The notes: a model not told the origin generated them from the letters alone. A DNA stretch of 64,000 nt from Shewanella marina JCM 15074 (GCF_000614975.1 NZ_BALM01000006.1:62001-126000), one strand, 5' to 3'. Counted from the stretch's first letter, positions 19,854-29,854 are shown. Numbers and translations are program-made.

Positions 19854-20315
19854 TTACGGCTTAACCATTCTAACAATCGGATTTTGTAAGCTGATTAATG
19901 TTTCGGTTGATTGAATTTCATCGATAGACTGAATACGGTTAATCAATACATGTTGTAGTCCATCAATGGACTGGCACATCACTTTGACAAATACGCTGTA
20001 ATTACCCGTAGTGTAATAGGCTTCAACAACTTCTTCTAAGGCGTTAAGTTTAGCGATTGCAGAGGGGTAATCACCTGCGCTTTTCAAATTAATACCGATA
20101 AAACAGCAAACATCATATCCAAGTGCTTTGGGATCAACGGTAATTTGTGCTCCAGTGATAATTCCCGCTTGTTTCATTTTTTCGACACGCACATGAATTG
20201 TACCCGCGCTAACGCCAAAACGTTTGGCTAACTCAGCAAATGGGGTTCTAGCATCGTGCATTAAAGCGGTTAGAATTTGATTATCCAGTGGGTCGCGTTG
20301 AAACGAAGTATCCAT
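19854..20315 (-). CDS. asnC: Lrp/AsnC-family transcriptional regulator AsnC
   Basis: A 153-residue feast/famine regulator. The N-terminal winged helix-turn-helix (about 8-60) has the AELAKRFGVSAGTIHVRVEKM segment shared with E. coli AsnC, and the C-terminal RAM/ligand domain (about 70-150) ends in STETLISLQNPIVR. Conservation is high over the full length, so AsnC rather than Lrp is favoured; AsnC responds to asparagine and controls asparagine synthetase in E. coli. No asnA is adjacent. The start has AAGAG upstream. It is followed on the same strand by the subtilase gene, 134 bases away. Confidence 0.9.
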   Translation of the reverse strand: MDTSFQRDPLDNQILTALMHDARTPFAELAKRFGVSAGTIHVRVEKMKQAGIITGAQITVDPKALGYDVCCFIGINLKSAGDYPSAIAKLNALEEVVEAYYTTGNYSVFVKVMCQSIDGLQHVLINRIQSIDEIQSTETLISLQNPIVRMVKP

Positions 20316-20365
20316 AATTTGCTCTTATTTTATATTTTATAATCGTATTAAAACTACTAAGATTC

Positions 20366-21043
20366 TTACTGTTCGTCTATAGCTTGAATAAAAGGTACAT
20401 CACAGTTAAAGGTCATCAATTCATTTGAATAGGGATGTTTGATGGTGAGTTCTGCTGCATGTAATAGCAAACGAGGTGCTAATCTTTTGGCTAAGGGATC
20501 GGCATAAAAACCATCACCAAGAATAGGATGGCCCAATGCCATCATATGCACTCTCAATTGATGTGAACGCCCAGTAATTGGGGTTAATTTTACCAATGTA
20601 GAACGCTTGCCTTTGCTGATCACTTCATAATGTGTCAGAGATGGCTTACCTATTTTATGGTCAACTTTCTGCTTTGGTCGATTCGGCCAGTCACAGATTA
20701 AGGGAAGATCGACACTGCCGCAGGCCTCTTTAACATAACCTGCCACTCTCGCATAGTATGTCTTATGAGTTTCTCGATCTCTAAATTGACGCTTTAACTC
20801 ACGCTCAGCACTACGTCTTAAGGCCACAACAATAATGCCTGAGGTCGCCATATCTAAACGGTGTACAATTTGAGCATTGGGATAGTCGGCTAATACGCGA
20901 TTAAAAATACTGTCGCTATGGGCGGGATCTCGTCCGGGTACTGAGAGTAAACCTGATGGTTTATTAACCACTACGATATCTTTATCTTGATAGATAATAT
21001 CTAACCAAGGTGTCGTTGGTGGATTATAAACAAAATCAGACAT
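20366..21043 (-). CDS. rluA: Dual-specificity rRNA/tRNA pseudouridine synthase RluA
   Basis: Isomerises uridine to pseudouridine at position 746 of 23S rRNA and 32 of certain tRNAs. The 225-residue length matches RluA rather than the longer RluC/RluD, which carry an S4 domain. The catalytic motif HRLDMATSG with its aspartate and the later GRSHQLRVHMMALGHPILGD segment are intact. It lies 50 bases upstream of asnC on the same strand. The ribosome-binding site is weak. Confidence 0.95.
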   Translation of the reverse strand: MSDFVYNPPTTPWLDIIYQDKDIVVVNKPSGLLSVPGRDPAHSDSIFNRVLADYPNAQIVHRLDMATSGIIVVALRRSAERELKRQFRDRETHKTYYARVAGYVKEACGSVDLPLICDWPNRPKQKVDHKIGKPSLTHYEVISKGKRSTLVKLTPITGRSHQLRVHMMALGHPILGDGFYADPLAKRLAPRLLLHAAELTIKHPYSNELMTFNCDVPFIQAIDEQ

Positions 21044-21176
21044 ATTAAGTGCTCATGAGTCAAAGTGGCGGCAAAGATACTCTGAGTGTAAATACTATGC
21101 AAGTGCACGAGCATCAAACCTTTGCAAGAAGTCGGATTACGTCTTAAAAGCCACCATTTTAATCTTGATAATAAGT

Positions 21177-21464
21177 TTAAATGCTTTGGCCATTGCTGAA
21201 CATAATGGCAAAAGTCCAAACAACAAAAGAAAGTAGGCCATGAATTAAGCCAAAGAACGCCATATCGAATCTTTTAAAGCCATGGCTTATGATGATTAAA
21301 TAGAGGTGACTTAATATCACTAATGGGAAAAGTAGTAATAGCGGATAAAGTTGAATTAAGCTGCCTTGATGAAATAAAAATTGACCACAGAGTACCCATA
21401 TTACCATCAAACTTGTTATCGTCGGCGGTATCGCGATTGAGTTGAAGTAGCGATAATCTAGCAT
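21177..21464 (-). CDS. Small hypothetical membrane protein
   Basis: A 95-residue protein with about three hydrophobic helices (roughly 12-32, 36-58, 66-88) and few charges, so an inner-membrane protein. I do not recognise a family. A strong AGGAG 4-5 bases before the ATG supports the start. It stands between rluA and the methyltransferase on the same strand, with short gaps, and may be read with them. Confidence 0.6.
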   Translation of the reverse strand: MLDYRYFNSIAIPPTITSLMVIWVLCGQFLFHQGSLIQLYPLLLLFPLVILSHLYLIIISHGFKRFDMAFFGLIHGLLSFVVWTFAIMFSNGQSI

Positions 21465-21527
21465 AATTCTCCTATTTATCTTTAATGTCTAAAGTTAAGT
21501 CGTTAAAGTTACAGGGAGTCAGTCATC

Positions 21528-22031
21528 CTATGTCATTTTCTGAGCAATGATCTGCGCTTTAAAAGCGTTATCAAATTGTGCCTCATTATGTTTAAGTATG
21601 CTCCAATCGTCAAAAATATCGAGTAATTCATCATCTTTGAGTAAAAAATTAGGATTTCTCGGGCGGCCAATTTGAGCTTGTTTATGGGTAAATGTTTCGT
21701 AAAAAATTTTCCCTTGTGGTTTTATACTGGCTTTAATGGCGGGGAAAAGTGGACGGTGTAGGTAGTTAACCACAAACACCACATCATACTGTTCTATTGC
21801 AAGGGAAGGGACTGGTAAAGTTTCAAGATCAAGCTGTTGATAATCGCATTGCGGGTATAGTGCTAATTGTGTTTGAAATGAACATGGTTGTTTATCAATA
21901 AAGGTGACATTAGCCCCTTGTCTAGCAAGATATAATCCATTACGGCCAGAACCACAGGCTAAATCTAATACTTGTAAATTGGCTATATTATTTGGCCAAT
22001 TAAATTCTGAAATTAAATTAATTGCAATCAT
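21528..22031 (-). CDS. Class I SAM-dependent methyltransferase (TehB-like)
   Basis: A 167-residue Rossmann-fold methyltransferase with motif I VLDLACGSGRNGLYLARQG (about 21-39), the acidic post-I residue (FIDKQP) and a motif IV-like YDVVFVVNYLHRP. This resembles the tellurite-resistance TehB/thiopurine methyltransferase group, although it is slightly short. The substrate is unknown. Its ATG overlaps the stop of the upstream gene (ATGA at 22031-22028), so the two are translationally coupled. Confidence 0.8.
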   Translation of the reverse strand: MIAINLISEFNWPNNIANLQVLDLACGSGRNGLYLARQGANVTFIDKQPCSFQTQLALYPQCDYQQLDLETLPVPSLAIEQYDVVFVVNYLHRPLFPAIKASIKPQGKIFYETFTHKQAQIGRPRNPNFLLKDDELLDIFDDWSILKHNEAQFDNAFKAQIIAQKMT

Positions 22032-22438
22032 CCTTTAACTTCCTTTTTACTTTTTATAACTTTTCTATGCCATATAGAATAATGTCTTAATCCTGATGGT
22101 CCATGTGAGACAATAACAGACAATATAACGATAAATATTAATAATTCATGTTTATATTCTGCAAGAGGAACAAATAAAGCAACGAGTACGGCTTTAAAAA
22201 TAGTAAGAATTCCTTTTAATTGAATTAACCAGCGCCAATCTCTTATAACTTCCCACAATAATAATAATGATCCGGTTACCATCGCCATTACCCAATAGTC
22301 TATCCATTGAGATTGCGCCACATTAAGTAGAATGCCGCCGCCAGCACCAACAATACCTAAGATATGTAGAGCTCGTAATGTTGTTTTGCTAAGCCTTTGA
22401 AACCAAAATGTTAATTCTTCTTTAGTTGATTTGTTCAT
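22028..22438 (-). CDS. Hypothetical inner-membrane protein, coupled to the methyltransferase
   Basis: About 136 residues when started at MNKSTKEEL (22438); a longer frame begins at 22534, but its extension is unlike a normal N-terminus. Four hydrophobic segments (about 18-38, 44-62, 70-90, 94-112 from this start) indicate a membrane protein. I do not recognise the family. No clear ribosome-binding site precedes either start. The stop overlaps the start of the methyltransferase gene by four bases. Confidence 0.6.
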   Translation of the reverse strand: MNKSTKEELTFWFQRLSKTTLRALHILGIVGAGGGILLNVAQSQWIDYWVMAMVTGSLLLLWEVIRDWRWLIQLKGILTIFKAVLVALFVPLAEYKHELLIFIVILSVIVSHGPSGLRHYSIWHRKVIKSKKEVKG

Positions 22439-22606
22439 AGTCTGTTTAATAATACCAATTTTGGATATTTTAACAGTAATGCAATCGTAATATAAGAAAA
22501 ACAATAACATGGGTGAAATTGTGATATTCAGCAATAAAATATATAAAAGATTATGGTATTTAATTTGAATTTTAATTATTAATTAGAATATCCTAATTAT
22601 ATATTG

Positions 22607-22670
22607 TGTGATGTGTATCACTACTAAATAAATATGGGTTTGAGTTAGGCTGTTATTTTAGATTTATAAA
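22607..22670 (+). promoter_or_regulatory. CRP-type site and -10 element of the fccA promoter
   Basis: TGTGA-TGTGTA-TCACT at 22607-22622 is a good CRP site. A TATAAA -10 at 22665-22670 is 53 bases away centre to centre, the spacing of a class I CRP promoter (site near -61.5). Transcription would start near 22677, with a leader of about 150 bases. CRP control of fumarate respiration is established in Shewanella. Confidence 0.6.
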
Positions 22671-22825
22671 TTTCAAATATTAATTTATGTGACAGATGTA
22701 GTGAAATTTCTTTCATATTCAATGGTACAGTTTTATATATGATAGCCATTTATAAAAAAATACGAAGATATTTTATAAGTTGCTATTGAAAATTCATAAA
22801 TATAATTCTTGTGGAGAATATGAAT

Positions 22826-24622
22826 ATGTTCGTGGGAGCAATTAAAAGAACTGCTTTAGCAGTAATGGTATCTGGTGTGCTTAGTGGTGCAGCATATGCA
22901 GATGCAGAATACTTAGCCGATTTCCATACGGAAATGGGCGGTTGTGAAAATTGTCACGAGACTGAAAAAGGTCCTGTTGATGATAATTTAAAATATGAAA
23001 ATACCCAATGTGTTAGCTGTCATGGCGATTTAGCAGAAGTCGCTGCTAATGATCCAAAAGATATCGTATCTCCACATAAATCTCACCTAATTGGTGATAT
23101 TGCTTGTACTGCTTGTCACAAAGGTCACGAAAAATCAGTTGCTTACTGTGATGCTTGCCATAGCTTTGGCTATGACATGCCGTTCCAAGGTAAGTGGAAG
23201 CGTGAATTTGTACCTGTAGATGCAGATAAAGCGGCACAAGATAAGGCAATTGCAGCGGGTCCTACCGAGTCTACTAACGTAGTAATTATCGGTTCTGGTG
23301 GTGCAGGTCTTGCTGCTGCAGTCGCTGCTCGTCATCAAGGCGCTGAAGTGATTATTCTTGAGAAAGAGCCTATTCCTGGTGGTAACACTAAGCTTGCTGC
23401 TGGTGGTATGAACGCTGCAGAAACTAAGGTTCAAGCTAAGTTAGGCATTAAAGACAAGAAACAAATCATGATCGACGACACCATGAAAGGTGGCCGTAAC
23501 CTAAACGATCCTGAACTTGTTAAAGTGCTTGCAAATAACTCATCAGACTCTATTGATTGGTTAATGGCAATGGGCGCTGACATGAACGACGTAGGTCGTA
23601 TGGGTGGCGCAAGTGTTAACCGTTCACATCGTCCAACTGGTGGCGCTGGTGTTGGTGCTGAAGTAGCACAAGTGTTATGGGATAACGCAGTTAAAGATGG
23701 TGCAGACATTCGTCTAAATAGCCGTGTTGTGCGTATTCTTGAAGCCGGTGGCAAGGTAACAGGCGTGCTGGTAAAAGGTGCTCATACTGGCTACTACGTG
23801 ATTAAAGCTGAATCAGTTGTATTAGCAACAGGTGGTTTCGCACGTAACAATGATCGTGTTGCTAAATATGATCCAAAACTAAAAGGCTTTGCGGCAACTA
23901 ACCACCCTGGTGCAACTGGTGATGGTCTAGATGTAGCTCAACTTGCTGGTGCTGCAACACGTGACCTTAAGTACATTCAGGCTCACCCAACATACTCTCC
24001 AGTAGGTGGCGTGATGGTAACTGAAGCAGTACGTGGTAACGGTGCAATCTTGGTTAACCGTGAAGGTAAGCGTTTCGTTAACGAAATCACGACTCGTGAC
24101 AAGGCATCTGCTGCAATTCTTGCACAAAAAGGTGCAAGTGCTTACTTAGTATTTGATAACTCTGTACGTAAGAGTTTAAGTAAGATTGAAGGCTATGTGC
24201 ATCTACATATCGTTGAAGAAGGTAAGACATTACCTGACTTAGCAAAAGAGATGGGCGTACCAGCAGCAGCATTAGAGCAAACTATTAAGTCATACAACGC
24301 TGCTGTTAAAGCAGGCAAAGATGATCAATATGCGCGTCCTAATATGCCTCGTGAACTTAACCACGGTCCATACTATGCGATCGAAGTTAAGCCAGCTGTT
24401 CACCACACAATGGGTGGTGTTGTGATTGATACTAAGGGTGAAGTAAAAGACACCAAAGGTAACATCATTAAGGGCCTATACGCTGCTGGTGAAATCACTG
24501 GTGGTGTACACGGTGCTAACCGCTTAGGTGGTAACGCAATTTCTGACATCGTAACTTACGGTCGTATTGCGGGCACTGACGCTGCTAAATTTGCTGAGCA
24601 AGAACAAAAAGCCGCTAAGTAA
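22826..24622 (+). CDS. fccA: Periplasmic flavocytochrome c3 fumarate reductase
   Basis: A soluble periplasmic enzyme that reduces fumarate to succinate in anaerobic respiration, fed by CymA in Shewanella. About 598 residues: a signal peptide (about 1-25), a tetraheme domain with four CxxCH sites (residues 40-44, 62-66, 94-98, 108-112), then an FAD domain with [13 protein letters not shown] and the catalytic region including TTRDKAS (the arginine acid), HHTMGG and GANRLGG. The sequence parallels S. frigidimarina Fcc3 throughout. Initiation is placed at 22826, where GGAG is 9 bases upstream; an in-frame GTG at 22811 overlaps that Shine-Dalgarno and is unlikely. It is a single gene with its own CRP-type promoter and terminator. 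Confidence 0.96.
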   Translation: MFVGAIKRTALAVMVSGVLSGAAYADAEYLADFHTEMGGCENCHETEKGPVDDNLKYENTQCVSCHGDLAEVAANDPKDIVSPHKSHLIGDIACTACHKGHEKSVAYCDACHSFGYDMPFQGKWKREFVPVDADKAAQDKAIAAGPTESTNVVIIGSGGAGLAAAVAARHQGAEVIILEKEPIPGGNTKLAAGGMNAAETKVQAKLGIKDKKQIMIDDTMKGGRNLNDPELVKVLANNSSDSIDWLMAMGADMNDVGRMGGASVNRSHRPTGGAGVGAEVAQVLWDNAVKDGADIRLNSRVVRILEAGGKVTGVLVKGAHTGYYVIKAESVVLATGGFARNNDRVAKYDPKLKGFAATNHPGATGDGLDVAQLAGAATRDLKYIQAHPTYSPVGGVMVTEAVRGNGAILVNREGKRFVNEITTRDKASAAILAQKGASAYLVFDNSVRKSLSKIEGYVHLHIVEEGKTLPDLAKEMGVPAAALEQTIKSYNAAVKAGKDDQYARPNMPRELNHGPYYAIEVKPAVHHTMGGVVIDTKGEVKDTKGNIIKGLYAAGEITGGVHGANRLGGNAISDIVTYGRIAGTDAAKFAEQEQKAAK

Positions 24623-24641
24623 TTAGTGTTTTGTTAAAAAT

Positions 24642-24669
24642 AAGCGAGCCAATATGGCTCGCTTTTTTT
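24642..24669 (+). terminator. Terminator of fccA
   Basis: A 9-bp GC-rich stem AAGCGAGCC/GGCTCGCTT with loop AATAT is followed by a T-run. Confidence 0.92.
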
Positions 24670-24768
24670 ATGGATTAATTTTGGATTAAGCTTGGCTTTA
24701 CGTAATTGTTTAATCAATGAAATGTATTACACTCAAAGCACATTGACTCTGTAGAAGTTGGAACAGCT

Positions 24769-25758
24769 ATGAAAATCGGTTTTTTTAGTGCCAAGCATTA
24801 TGATATTGAATTCTTTAATCAAACTAACGCCGGCTTTAGTGCTGATATCGAATATTTTGATTATCGCTTATGTAACCAAACAGTCAAACTTGCCCATGGA
24901 TTCGAAGTTATTTGTGCCTTTGTTAATGATGAATTAGGTGCTGATGTACTTAAAGAACTGGCTGAACATGGCACTAAGATTATTGCAATGCGTTGTGCAG
25001 GATTTAATAACGTTGATTTAGAGGCTGCTCAACAATTAGGGTTGAAAGTGGTGAATGTGCCAGCTTACTCACCTGAATCCGTGGCTGAGCATACCATCGC
25101 ATTAATTCTGACACTAAACCGTAAAATTCATAAAGCGTATCAACGTACCCGTGATGCTAACTTTTCTTTAGCAGGTTTGGTGGGTTTTAATATGTATGGT
25201 AAGTCCGTGGGGGTGATTGGTACGGGGAAGATTGGCTTAGCGACCATTAAAATTTTATTGGGTTTCGGTTGTAAAGTGTTTGCCCATGATCCTCATCCTA
25301 ACCCTGAAGTGGAAAAGTTAGGCGTACAATACTTAACCCTTGATGAGCTTTATCCTATTTGTGACATTATCAGTTTACACTGCCCATTAACCCGTGAAAA
25401 TCATCACTTATTAAATCAATATAGCTTTAAGAAAATGAAGCGCGGTGCTATGGTGATCAACACTAGTCGTGGTGGTTTATTAAACGCATTTGATGCCATG
25501 GAAGCCTTAAAAACGGGGCAAATAGGCGCGCTTGGTCTAGATGTTTATGAAAACGAAAAAGATCTTTTCTTTGAAGATAAATCTAATGAAATTATTCAAG
25601 ATGATGTTTTTAGAAGACTGTCAGCTTGTCATAATGTTATTTTTACTGGGCACCAAGCATTTTTAACTGAAGAAGCGCTGAATTCAATCGCATTTACGAC
25701 ACTATCAAATGTTAAAACTCTATTGGCTGGTGGTCACAGCAGTAACGAATTATTTTAG
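24769..25758 (+). CDS. ldhA: Fermentative D-lactate dehydrogenase
   Basis: An NAD-dependent cytosolic enzyme reducing pyruvate to D-lactate. The 329-residue D-2-hydroxyacid dehydrogenase has the NAD-binding GTGKIG motif near 154-159, the NTSRGG segment and the catalytic histidine in GHQAFLTEEAL near 295. It matches E. coli LdhA over its whole length (start MKIGFFSAKHYD). It lies after the fccA terminator and is followed by the hydrolase gene 66 bases on. The grouping of fumarate reductase and lactate dehydrogenase fits anaerobic redox balance, although they are not in one operon. Confidence 0.95.
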   Translation: MKIGFFSAKHYDIEFFNQTNAGFSADIEYFDYRLCNQTVKLAHGFEVICAFVNDELGADVLKELAEHGTKIIAMRCAGFNNVDLEAAQQLGLKVVNVPAYSPESVAEHTIALILTLNRKIHKAYQRTRDANFSLAGLVGFNMYGKSVGVIGTGKIGLATIKILLGFGCKVFAHDPHPNPEVEKLGVQYLTLDELYPICDIISLHCPLTRENHHLLNQYSFKKMKRGAMVINTSRGGLLNAFDAMEALKTGQIGALGLDVYENEKDLFFEDKSNEIIQDDVFRRLSACHNVIFTGHQAFLTEEALNSIAFTTLSNVKTLLAGGHSSNELF

Positions 25759-25824
25759 AACATATCGGCATGATATTTATTATTAATAGGCTTAACGCAT
25801 CGCAATAATATTGAGAGAGGCTAT

Positions 25825-26562
25825 ATGCAAGTAATCAAGGACGTTTACGACATAAAAACAGCCACGGGAATGATGCGAACTTCACTGTATCGTCCTAATA
25901 GTGAAGGTCAATTTCCAAGTATTATTTTTTATTCAGAAATCTTTCAGCAAACAGCCCCTATAGCACGTGCAGCAGCAATTATGGCCGGCCATGGTTTTGT
26001 AGTATTAGTACCTGAAATCTTTCATGAACTTAATCCAATCGGTACCGTGCTTGGTTATGATGATGCAGGTAAAGATAAGGGCAACCAAGATAAATGGACT
26101 AAGCCGCTTGAACAACATGATAGTGATACTCAAGCATTAGTTGATTTTGCTCGTAGACAGAGCTTCTGTAGTAGCCAAATTGGCGCTATGGGGGTCTGTA
26201 TTGGTGGTCATTTGGCATTCAGAGCGGCGCTAAATCCTGACATCATGGGGGCGTTTTGTTTGTATGCGACTGATCTGCACTCTGACACTTTACCCGCTCA
26301 AGTTGGTAATCAAACATTAGCCCGTTGTGGCGATATATTAGGACGACTTGTGATGGTGTGGGGCATGCAAGATCCTCATGTCGATTTAGCTGGTCGGCAA
26401 CGGGTTTACCAAGCGTTACATGACAATAAAAAACGTTTTACTTGGTTGGAAGTTAATGCCGAACATGCATTTATGCGTGATGAAGATGAACGTTATGATC
26501 CTGCGTTAGCGATTGAAATGTACCAGCAAGCATCGCGGTTTTTTCAAAAAGTGTTACGTTAA
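25825..26562 (+). CDS. Dienelactone hydrolase family protein
   Basis: A 245-residue alpha/beta hydrolase. The nucleophile is the cysteine in GVCIGGH (about residue 133), with the acid in GMQDPHVD and the histidine in NAEHAFMRDE, the Cys-Asp-His triad typical of dienelactone hydrolases. No aromatic degradation genes are near, so the substrate is unknown. It may be read with ldhA. AGAGAGG precedes the ATG. Confidence 0.88.
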   Translation: MQVIKDVYDIKTATGMMRTSLYRPNSEGQFPSIIFYSEIFQQTAPIARAAAIMAGHGFVVLVPEIFHELNPIGTVLGYDDAGKDKGNQDKWTKPLEQHDSDTQALVDFARRQSFCSSQIGAMGVCIGGHLAFRAALNPDIMGAFCLYATDLHSDTLPAQVGNQTLARCGDILGRLVMVWGMQDPHVDLAGRQRVYQALHDNKKRFTWLEVNAEHAFMRDEDERYDPALAIEMYQQASRFFQKVLR

Positions 26563-26587
26563 TTCAATCGTGTATGTGCAGATACGA

Positions 26588-26612
26588 AAAAGGAGCCGAT
26601 TAGGCTCCTTTT
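26588..26612. terminator. Bidirectional terminator after the hydrolase gene
   Basis: A 10-bp stem AAAAGGAGCC/GGCTCCTTTT with a 5-base loop. It serves both convergent genes. Confidence 0.9.
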
Positions 26613-26632
26613 CTTTAATATTTATCTGCAGA

Positions 26633-27166
26633 TTAAACCGCTTTGCTTTGCTGGTAGGCAACTAATTCATTTAAGCTTACACGAGTGATTAATTGCTTAT
26701 CTAAGTAGAAATCAACCATTTCGCCGTCTTTTTTGCCTTCCATTAACTGAGTTGTGCCATCTTCATAAGTCAGCATCATTGCTAATGTTTGTGCATCAAC
26801 AGAAGTCATTGTCGCTTTAGTTAATTTGATTTGAGATGCCGGTGCATCAGTTAATTCTTGGTTGATATGTTGGTTTACTTTAAAAATAGCTTCAACGGGT
26901 AAGTCAACCACTGCCGGAGATTTACCCGTGATAGGGTTCGTACCCGTCCAGAACTCAACACTGTTAAAGATGAACAGATCTGCTGTTGCTGTTAAGCCGT
27001 AAGCAGGTGCTAAAAGCATGTATAAACCTGCACGAGCATAACGGTTGTCAACAACGCTTAGGTTGGCTTTAGTTAACATACCGCTAAGACCCATTTGGCC
27101 CATACAAGCAGTTAGCTGTGAAGTCATTAATGTTGCAAGAGTTAATGCAATAACGGTTTTTTTCAT
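26633..27166 (-). CDS. DUF3332-type lipoprotein
   Basis: About 177 residues. A signal peptide ends in a lipobox (LTAC, cysteine near residue 21), so it should be a lipoprotein. The body resembles the DUF3332 family (AGLYMLLAPAYGLTATADLFIFNSVEFWTG), whose function is unknown. The start is placed at 27166, with AGGTGG about 9 bases upstream; an in-frame GTG at 27178 lies within that site. The 27179-27452 gap upstream holds no gene that I can see. Confidence 0.8.
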   Translation of the reverse strand: MKKTVIALTLATLMTSQLTACMGQMGLSGMLTKANLSVVDNRYARAGLYMLLAPAYGLTATADLFIFNSVEFWTGTNPITGKSPAVVDLPVEAIFKVNQHINQELTDAPASQIKLTKATMTSVDAQTLAMMLTYEDGTTQLMEGKKDGEMVDFYLDKQLITRVSLNELVAYQQSKAV

Positions 27167-27452
27167 GATATTTACCACCTAATAAAAAGTGGCCAGATTC
27201 TAGTGAATTAGCATAAGACAATAATGTGCTTAATTTCACAGCTTCAAGTAAATATTTATAGGTGAATATTATGGATTTGTTTTAATTTTGTATTTATAGG
27301 TTTTTATTGGGTGATTAGTTTGAGTGGTGTGGGGGTAAATGTTGAACAGGTATATGTTGTTAATGTTTTTATTATAAATGTATCGTCATCATGAGCAAAG
27401 TTATTGGCATATAGGAGAGATCGTCAGGGTATAATATCCCAAGGGAGATTTT

Positions 27453-28196
27453 ATGACTGATTACCAAACTATTTATCAAACTCAAGATGCTTTGGGTGAA
27501 TTGACTGTCTATGAAGATAAGCAACATCGAATATTATCTTTTGGCGATAATGACGAACAAACGAAACTATTAAAAGCGACACCTTTTATTCCGCAGCATA
27601 CTTATGTACAAGCCATGTTGTTGGTGTTGTTATTTTGCAAACCCAAGCGGGCAATTATTTTAGGTTTAGGCGGTGGTAGCTTAATCCATGCATTAAGACA
27701 TTTCGATGCTGCGATTAAATTAACCGCAGTTGAGTTAAGAGCGGACGTGATTGATATTGCTAAGCGCTATTTCCAATTGCCGTTAAGTAAAAAGCTGACG
27801 TTAGTTGAGCAAGATGCGATTAGCTATATTGCTAGCACTGACCATAAGAAAGTCGATGTAATTTTTGCAGATATTTATATTGAGGCTGGTATCGATCAAG
27901 CACAGTTATCAGCAGAGTTTATCAACAACTGTAGTAAGCTGATTAAGGCTGATGGTTATTTGGTGTTAAATTGTTGGAAAGAACATAAGTTTGACCGACA
28001 CTTACTGGAACATTTACAGCACCAGTTTGCAGATGTACGAGCTTGTTTAACGGGCAGTGGCAATTGGGTCGTATTGGCCGGTAAAACTGCAAAGTCGATC
28101 ACGGCTGCAGGTCTTAAAAATAGTGCGGCTGATTTATCTCAAAGCTTAGGTTTTCAGCTCGGGCGCAGTTTAACGCGCTTTGAAACATGGGAATAG
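27453..28196 (+). CDS. Spermidine synthase-like methyltransferase-fold protein
   Basis: A 247-residue protein with the spermidine synthase fold: the nucleotide motif ILGLGGGSLIHALR (about 70-83), acidic loop AVELRADVIDIAKRYF (about 96-111), and DVIFADIYIEAG (about 135-146). These aminopropyltransferase-like proteins are often not true spermidine synthases. The aspartate pair of the catalytic site is only partly kept (ADIY), so a polyamine role is not assured. AAGGGAG precedes the ATG. Confidence 0.78.
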   Translation: MTDYQTIYQTQDALGELTVYEDKQHRILSFGDNDEQTKLLKATPFIPQHTYVQAMLLVLLFCKPKRAIILGLGGGSLIHALRHFDAAIKLTAVELRADVIDIAKRYFQLPLSKKLTLVEQDAISYIASTDHKKVDVIFADIYIEAGIDQAQLSAEFINNCSKLIKADGYLVLNCWKEHKFDRHLLEHLQHQFADVRACLTGSGNWVVLAGKTAKSITAAGLKNSAADLSQSLGFQLGRSLTRFETWE

Positions 28197-28303
28197 GGAT
28201 TAGATAAATCATATGTAACATTATGTTAGCATTTGCTGTTGATTGTTAACTTACGCAGGGTCGTTTGTTATGCTGCGTTTTTGCAATCAACATCAATAAG
28301 CTA

Positions 28304-29833
28304 ATGAATAATAAAATCAATAAAAAATACCTACTATCTGGCTTAGCATTGGCTTGTTTATCAAGTCTGGTACAGGCCGAAACATTCCAATTTAATTCAT
28401 CATCAACAATGGCTGATACGCTAGTGTTATTCCAATCTGGCACTCAAGCGGCTTATCAACAAACTCAACTACCGAGCCAAACTCAAGCATTACTTCAACA
28501 AGCGGCAATTGATAATCAATTTAGTGGTCAAACAGGGCAAATATTGGAACTGGTTGCACCTATAGGCGTAGATGCAAAGCGCATTTTACTGGTTGGGGTA
28601 GGGCAAGGGGCGCAATTAACGCCTGCTGAAATTAATCTATTAGGGGGGAAATTTGCGCAGCGAGTTGAAGCGCTAACACAGCCTAGTATTTCACTCTATC
28701 TCAATGGTATGCCTAACGCGAATGAGTTTGCGGCTCAATTTGCTCATGGTGTGGAGTTAAATACTTATCGTTATAGTCGTTATACTGAGCGACCACGACT
28801 TGAAAAAACGTATCAATTTAGTGTTGCTGATAATGATAAAGCCGAGCAGCGTTATCAGCAGTTAGCTGCGGTTGCCGCAGGGGTTTATTTAGCCCGAGAT
28901 TTAACTAACGATACGCCAGTGGATCTTTATCCGCAAAGCTTTGCAACTGCTGCGCAAGAGTTAACTGAATTAGGCGTTAAAGTGACAGTGCTTGATGAGC
29001 AGCAAATGCAAAAGCTCAATATGGGCGCACTATTGGGGGTTGGTATGGGCAGTAAACGTCCGCCTCGGTTAGTGATTGCACATTGGCAGGGCAGTGATGA
29101 TACACCGATTGCGCTTGTTGGAAAAGGGATTACCTTTGACTCTGGCGGTTACAACATCAAAGCAACGGGTACTACTATGTCGCGGATGAAGTCTGATATG
29201 GCTGGCGCGGCAACGGTATTAGGTACTGTAAAAGCGATGGCTCAGCAACAGGCACCATTAAATGTGGTAGCGATTATGGCAATGGCTGAAAATATGGTGT
29301 CAGGTGATGCGCTGCGTCCTGGTGATGTGCTGACGACAGCAAAAGGACTCACGGTGGAAGTGCTTAATACTGATGCTGAAGGACGATTAGTATTAGCTGA
29401 TGCGCTGTGGTACGCCGATAATTATTACCAACCAGATATTATTGTAGACGTAGCCACATTAACGGGCTCAAAGGTGCGTGCTTTAGGGCGTGAATATGCG
29501 GGTTTATTTAGCGATGATATCACGCTGGTTGACGAGCTTACCTATGCTGGCGAACAAGTCGGTGAAAAGGTATGGCGGTTACCATTACATCAAGCTTATG
29601 GGGCTGAGCTTAAATCTGCCATTGCAGATTTAACCAATACTGGCAGTAGCAGTAGTGCTGGTGCGTCATCTGCTGCGATGTTCTTACAGCGTTTTGCTGG
29701 AGAGTCCCGTTGGGCGCATATAGATATTGCGGGAAATTCACTAGGTAAAGCGACGCCTCTAATGCCTGAAGGAGCCACAGGTTATGGTGTGCGCTTACTG
29801 AGTCATTGGTTGATGGATAAAGCTGATAGATAA
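28304..29833 (+). CDS. Exported M17 leucyl aminopeptidase
   Basis: About 509 residues from the ATG at 28304, with a signal peptide (about 1-25, ending SSLVQA). The C-terminal M17 domain has the di-zinc and catalytic motifs VGKGITFDSGGYNIK and NTDAEGRLVLADAL. The family releases N-terminal amino acids from peptides. Most M17 enzymes are cytosolic hexamers, so the signal peptide is notable and suggests a periplasmic enzyme, a functional partner for the other exported peptidases in the window. A longer frame starting at 28265 would bury the signal peptide and is less likely. Confidence 0.9.
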   Translation: MNNKINKKYLLSGLALACLSSLVQAETFQFNSSSTMADTLVLFQSGTQAAYQQTQLPSQTQALLQQAAIDNQFSGQTGQILELVAPIGVDAKRILLVGVGQGAQLTPAEINLLGGKFAQRVEALTQPSISLYLNGMPNANEFAAQFAHGVELNTYRYSRYTERPRLEKTYQFSVADNDKAEQRYQQLAAVAAGVYLARDLTNDTPVDLYPQSFATAAQELTELGVKVTVLDEQQMQKLNMGALLGVGMGSKRPPRLVIAHWQGSDDTPIALVGKGITFDSGGYNIKATGTTMSRMKSDMAGAATVLGTVKAMAQQQAPLNVVAIMAMAENMVSGDALRPGDVLTTAKGLTVEVLNTDAEGRLVLADALWYADNYYQPDIIVDVATLTGSKVRALGREYAGLFSDDITLVDELTYAGEQVGEKVWRLPLHQAYGAELKSAIADLTNTGSSSSAGASSAAMFLQRFAGESRWAHIDIAGNSLGKATPLMPEGATGYGVRLLSHWLMDKADR

Positions 29834-29854
29834 CAATTAATCCATTTGTTTTAT

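Noticed and set aside
22450..22470. AATACCAATTTTGG resembling the MITE terminus
   Set aside because: Only about ten bases match and there is no partner inverted repeat nearby.
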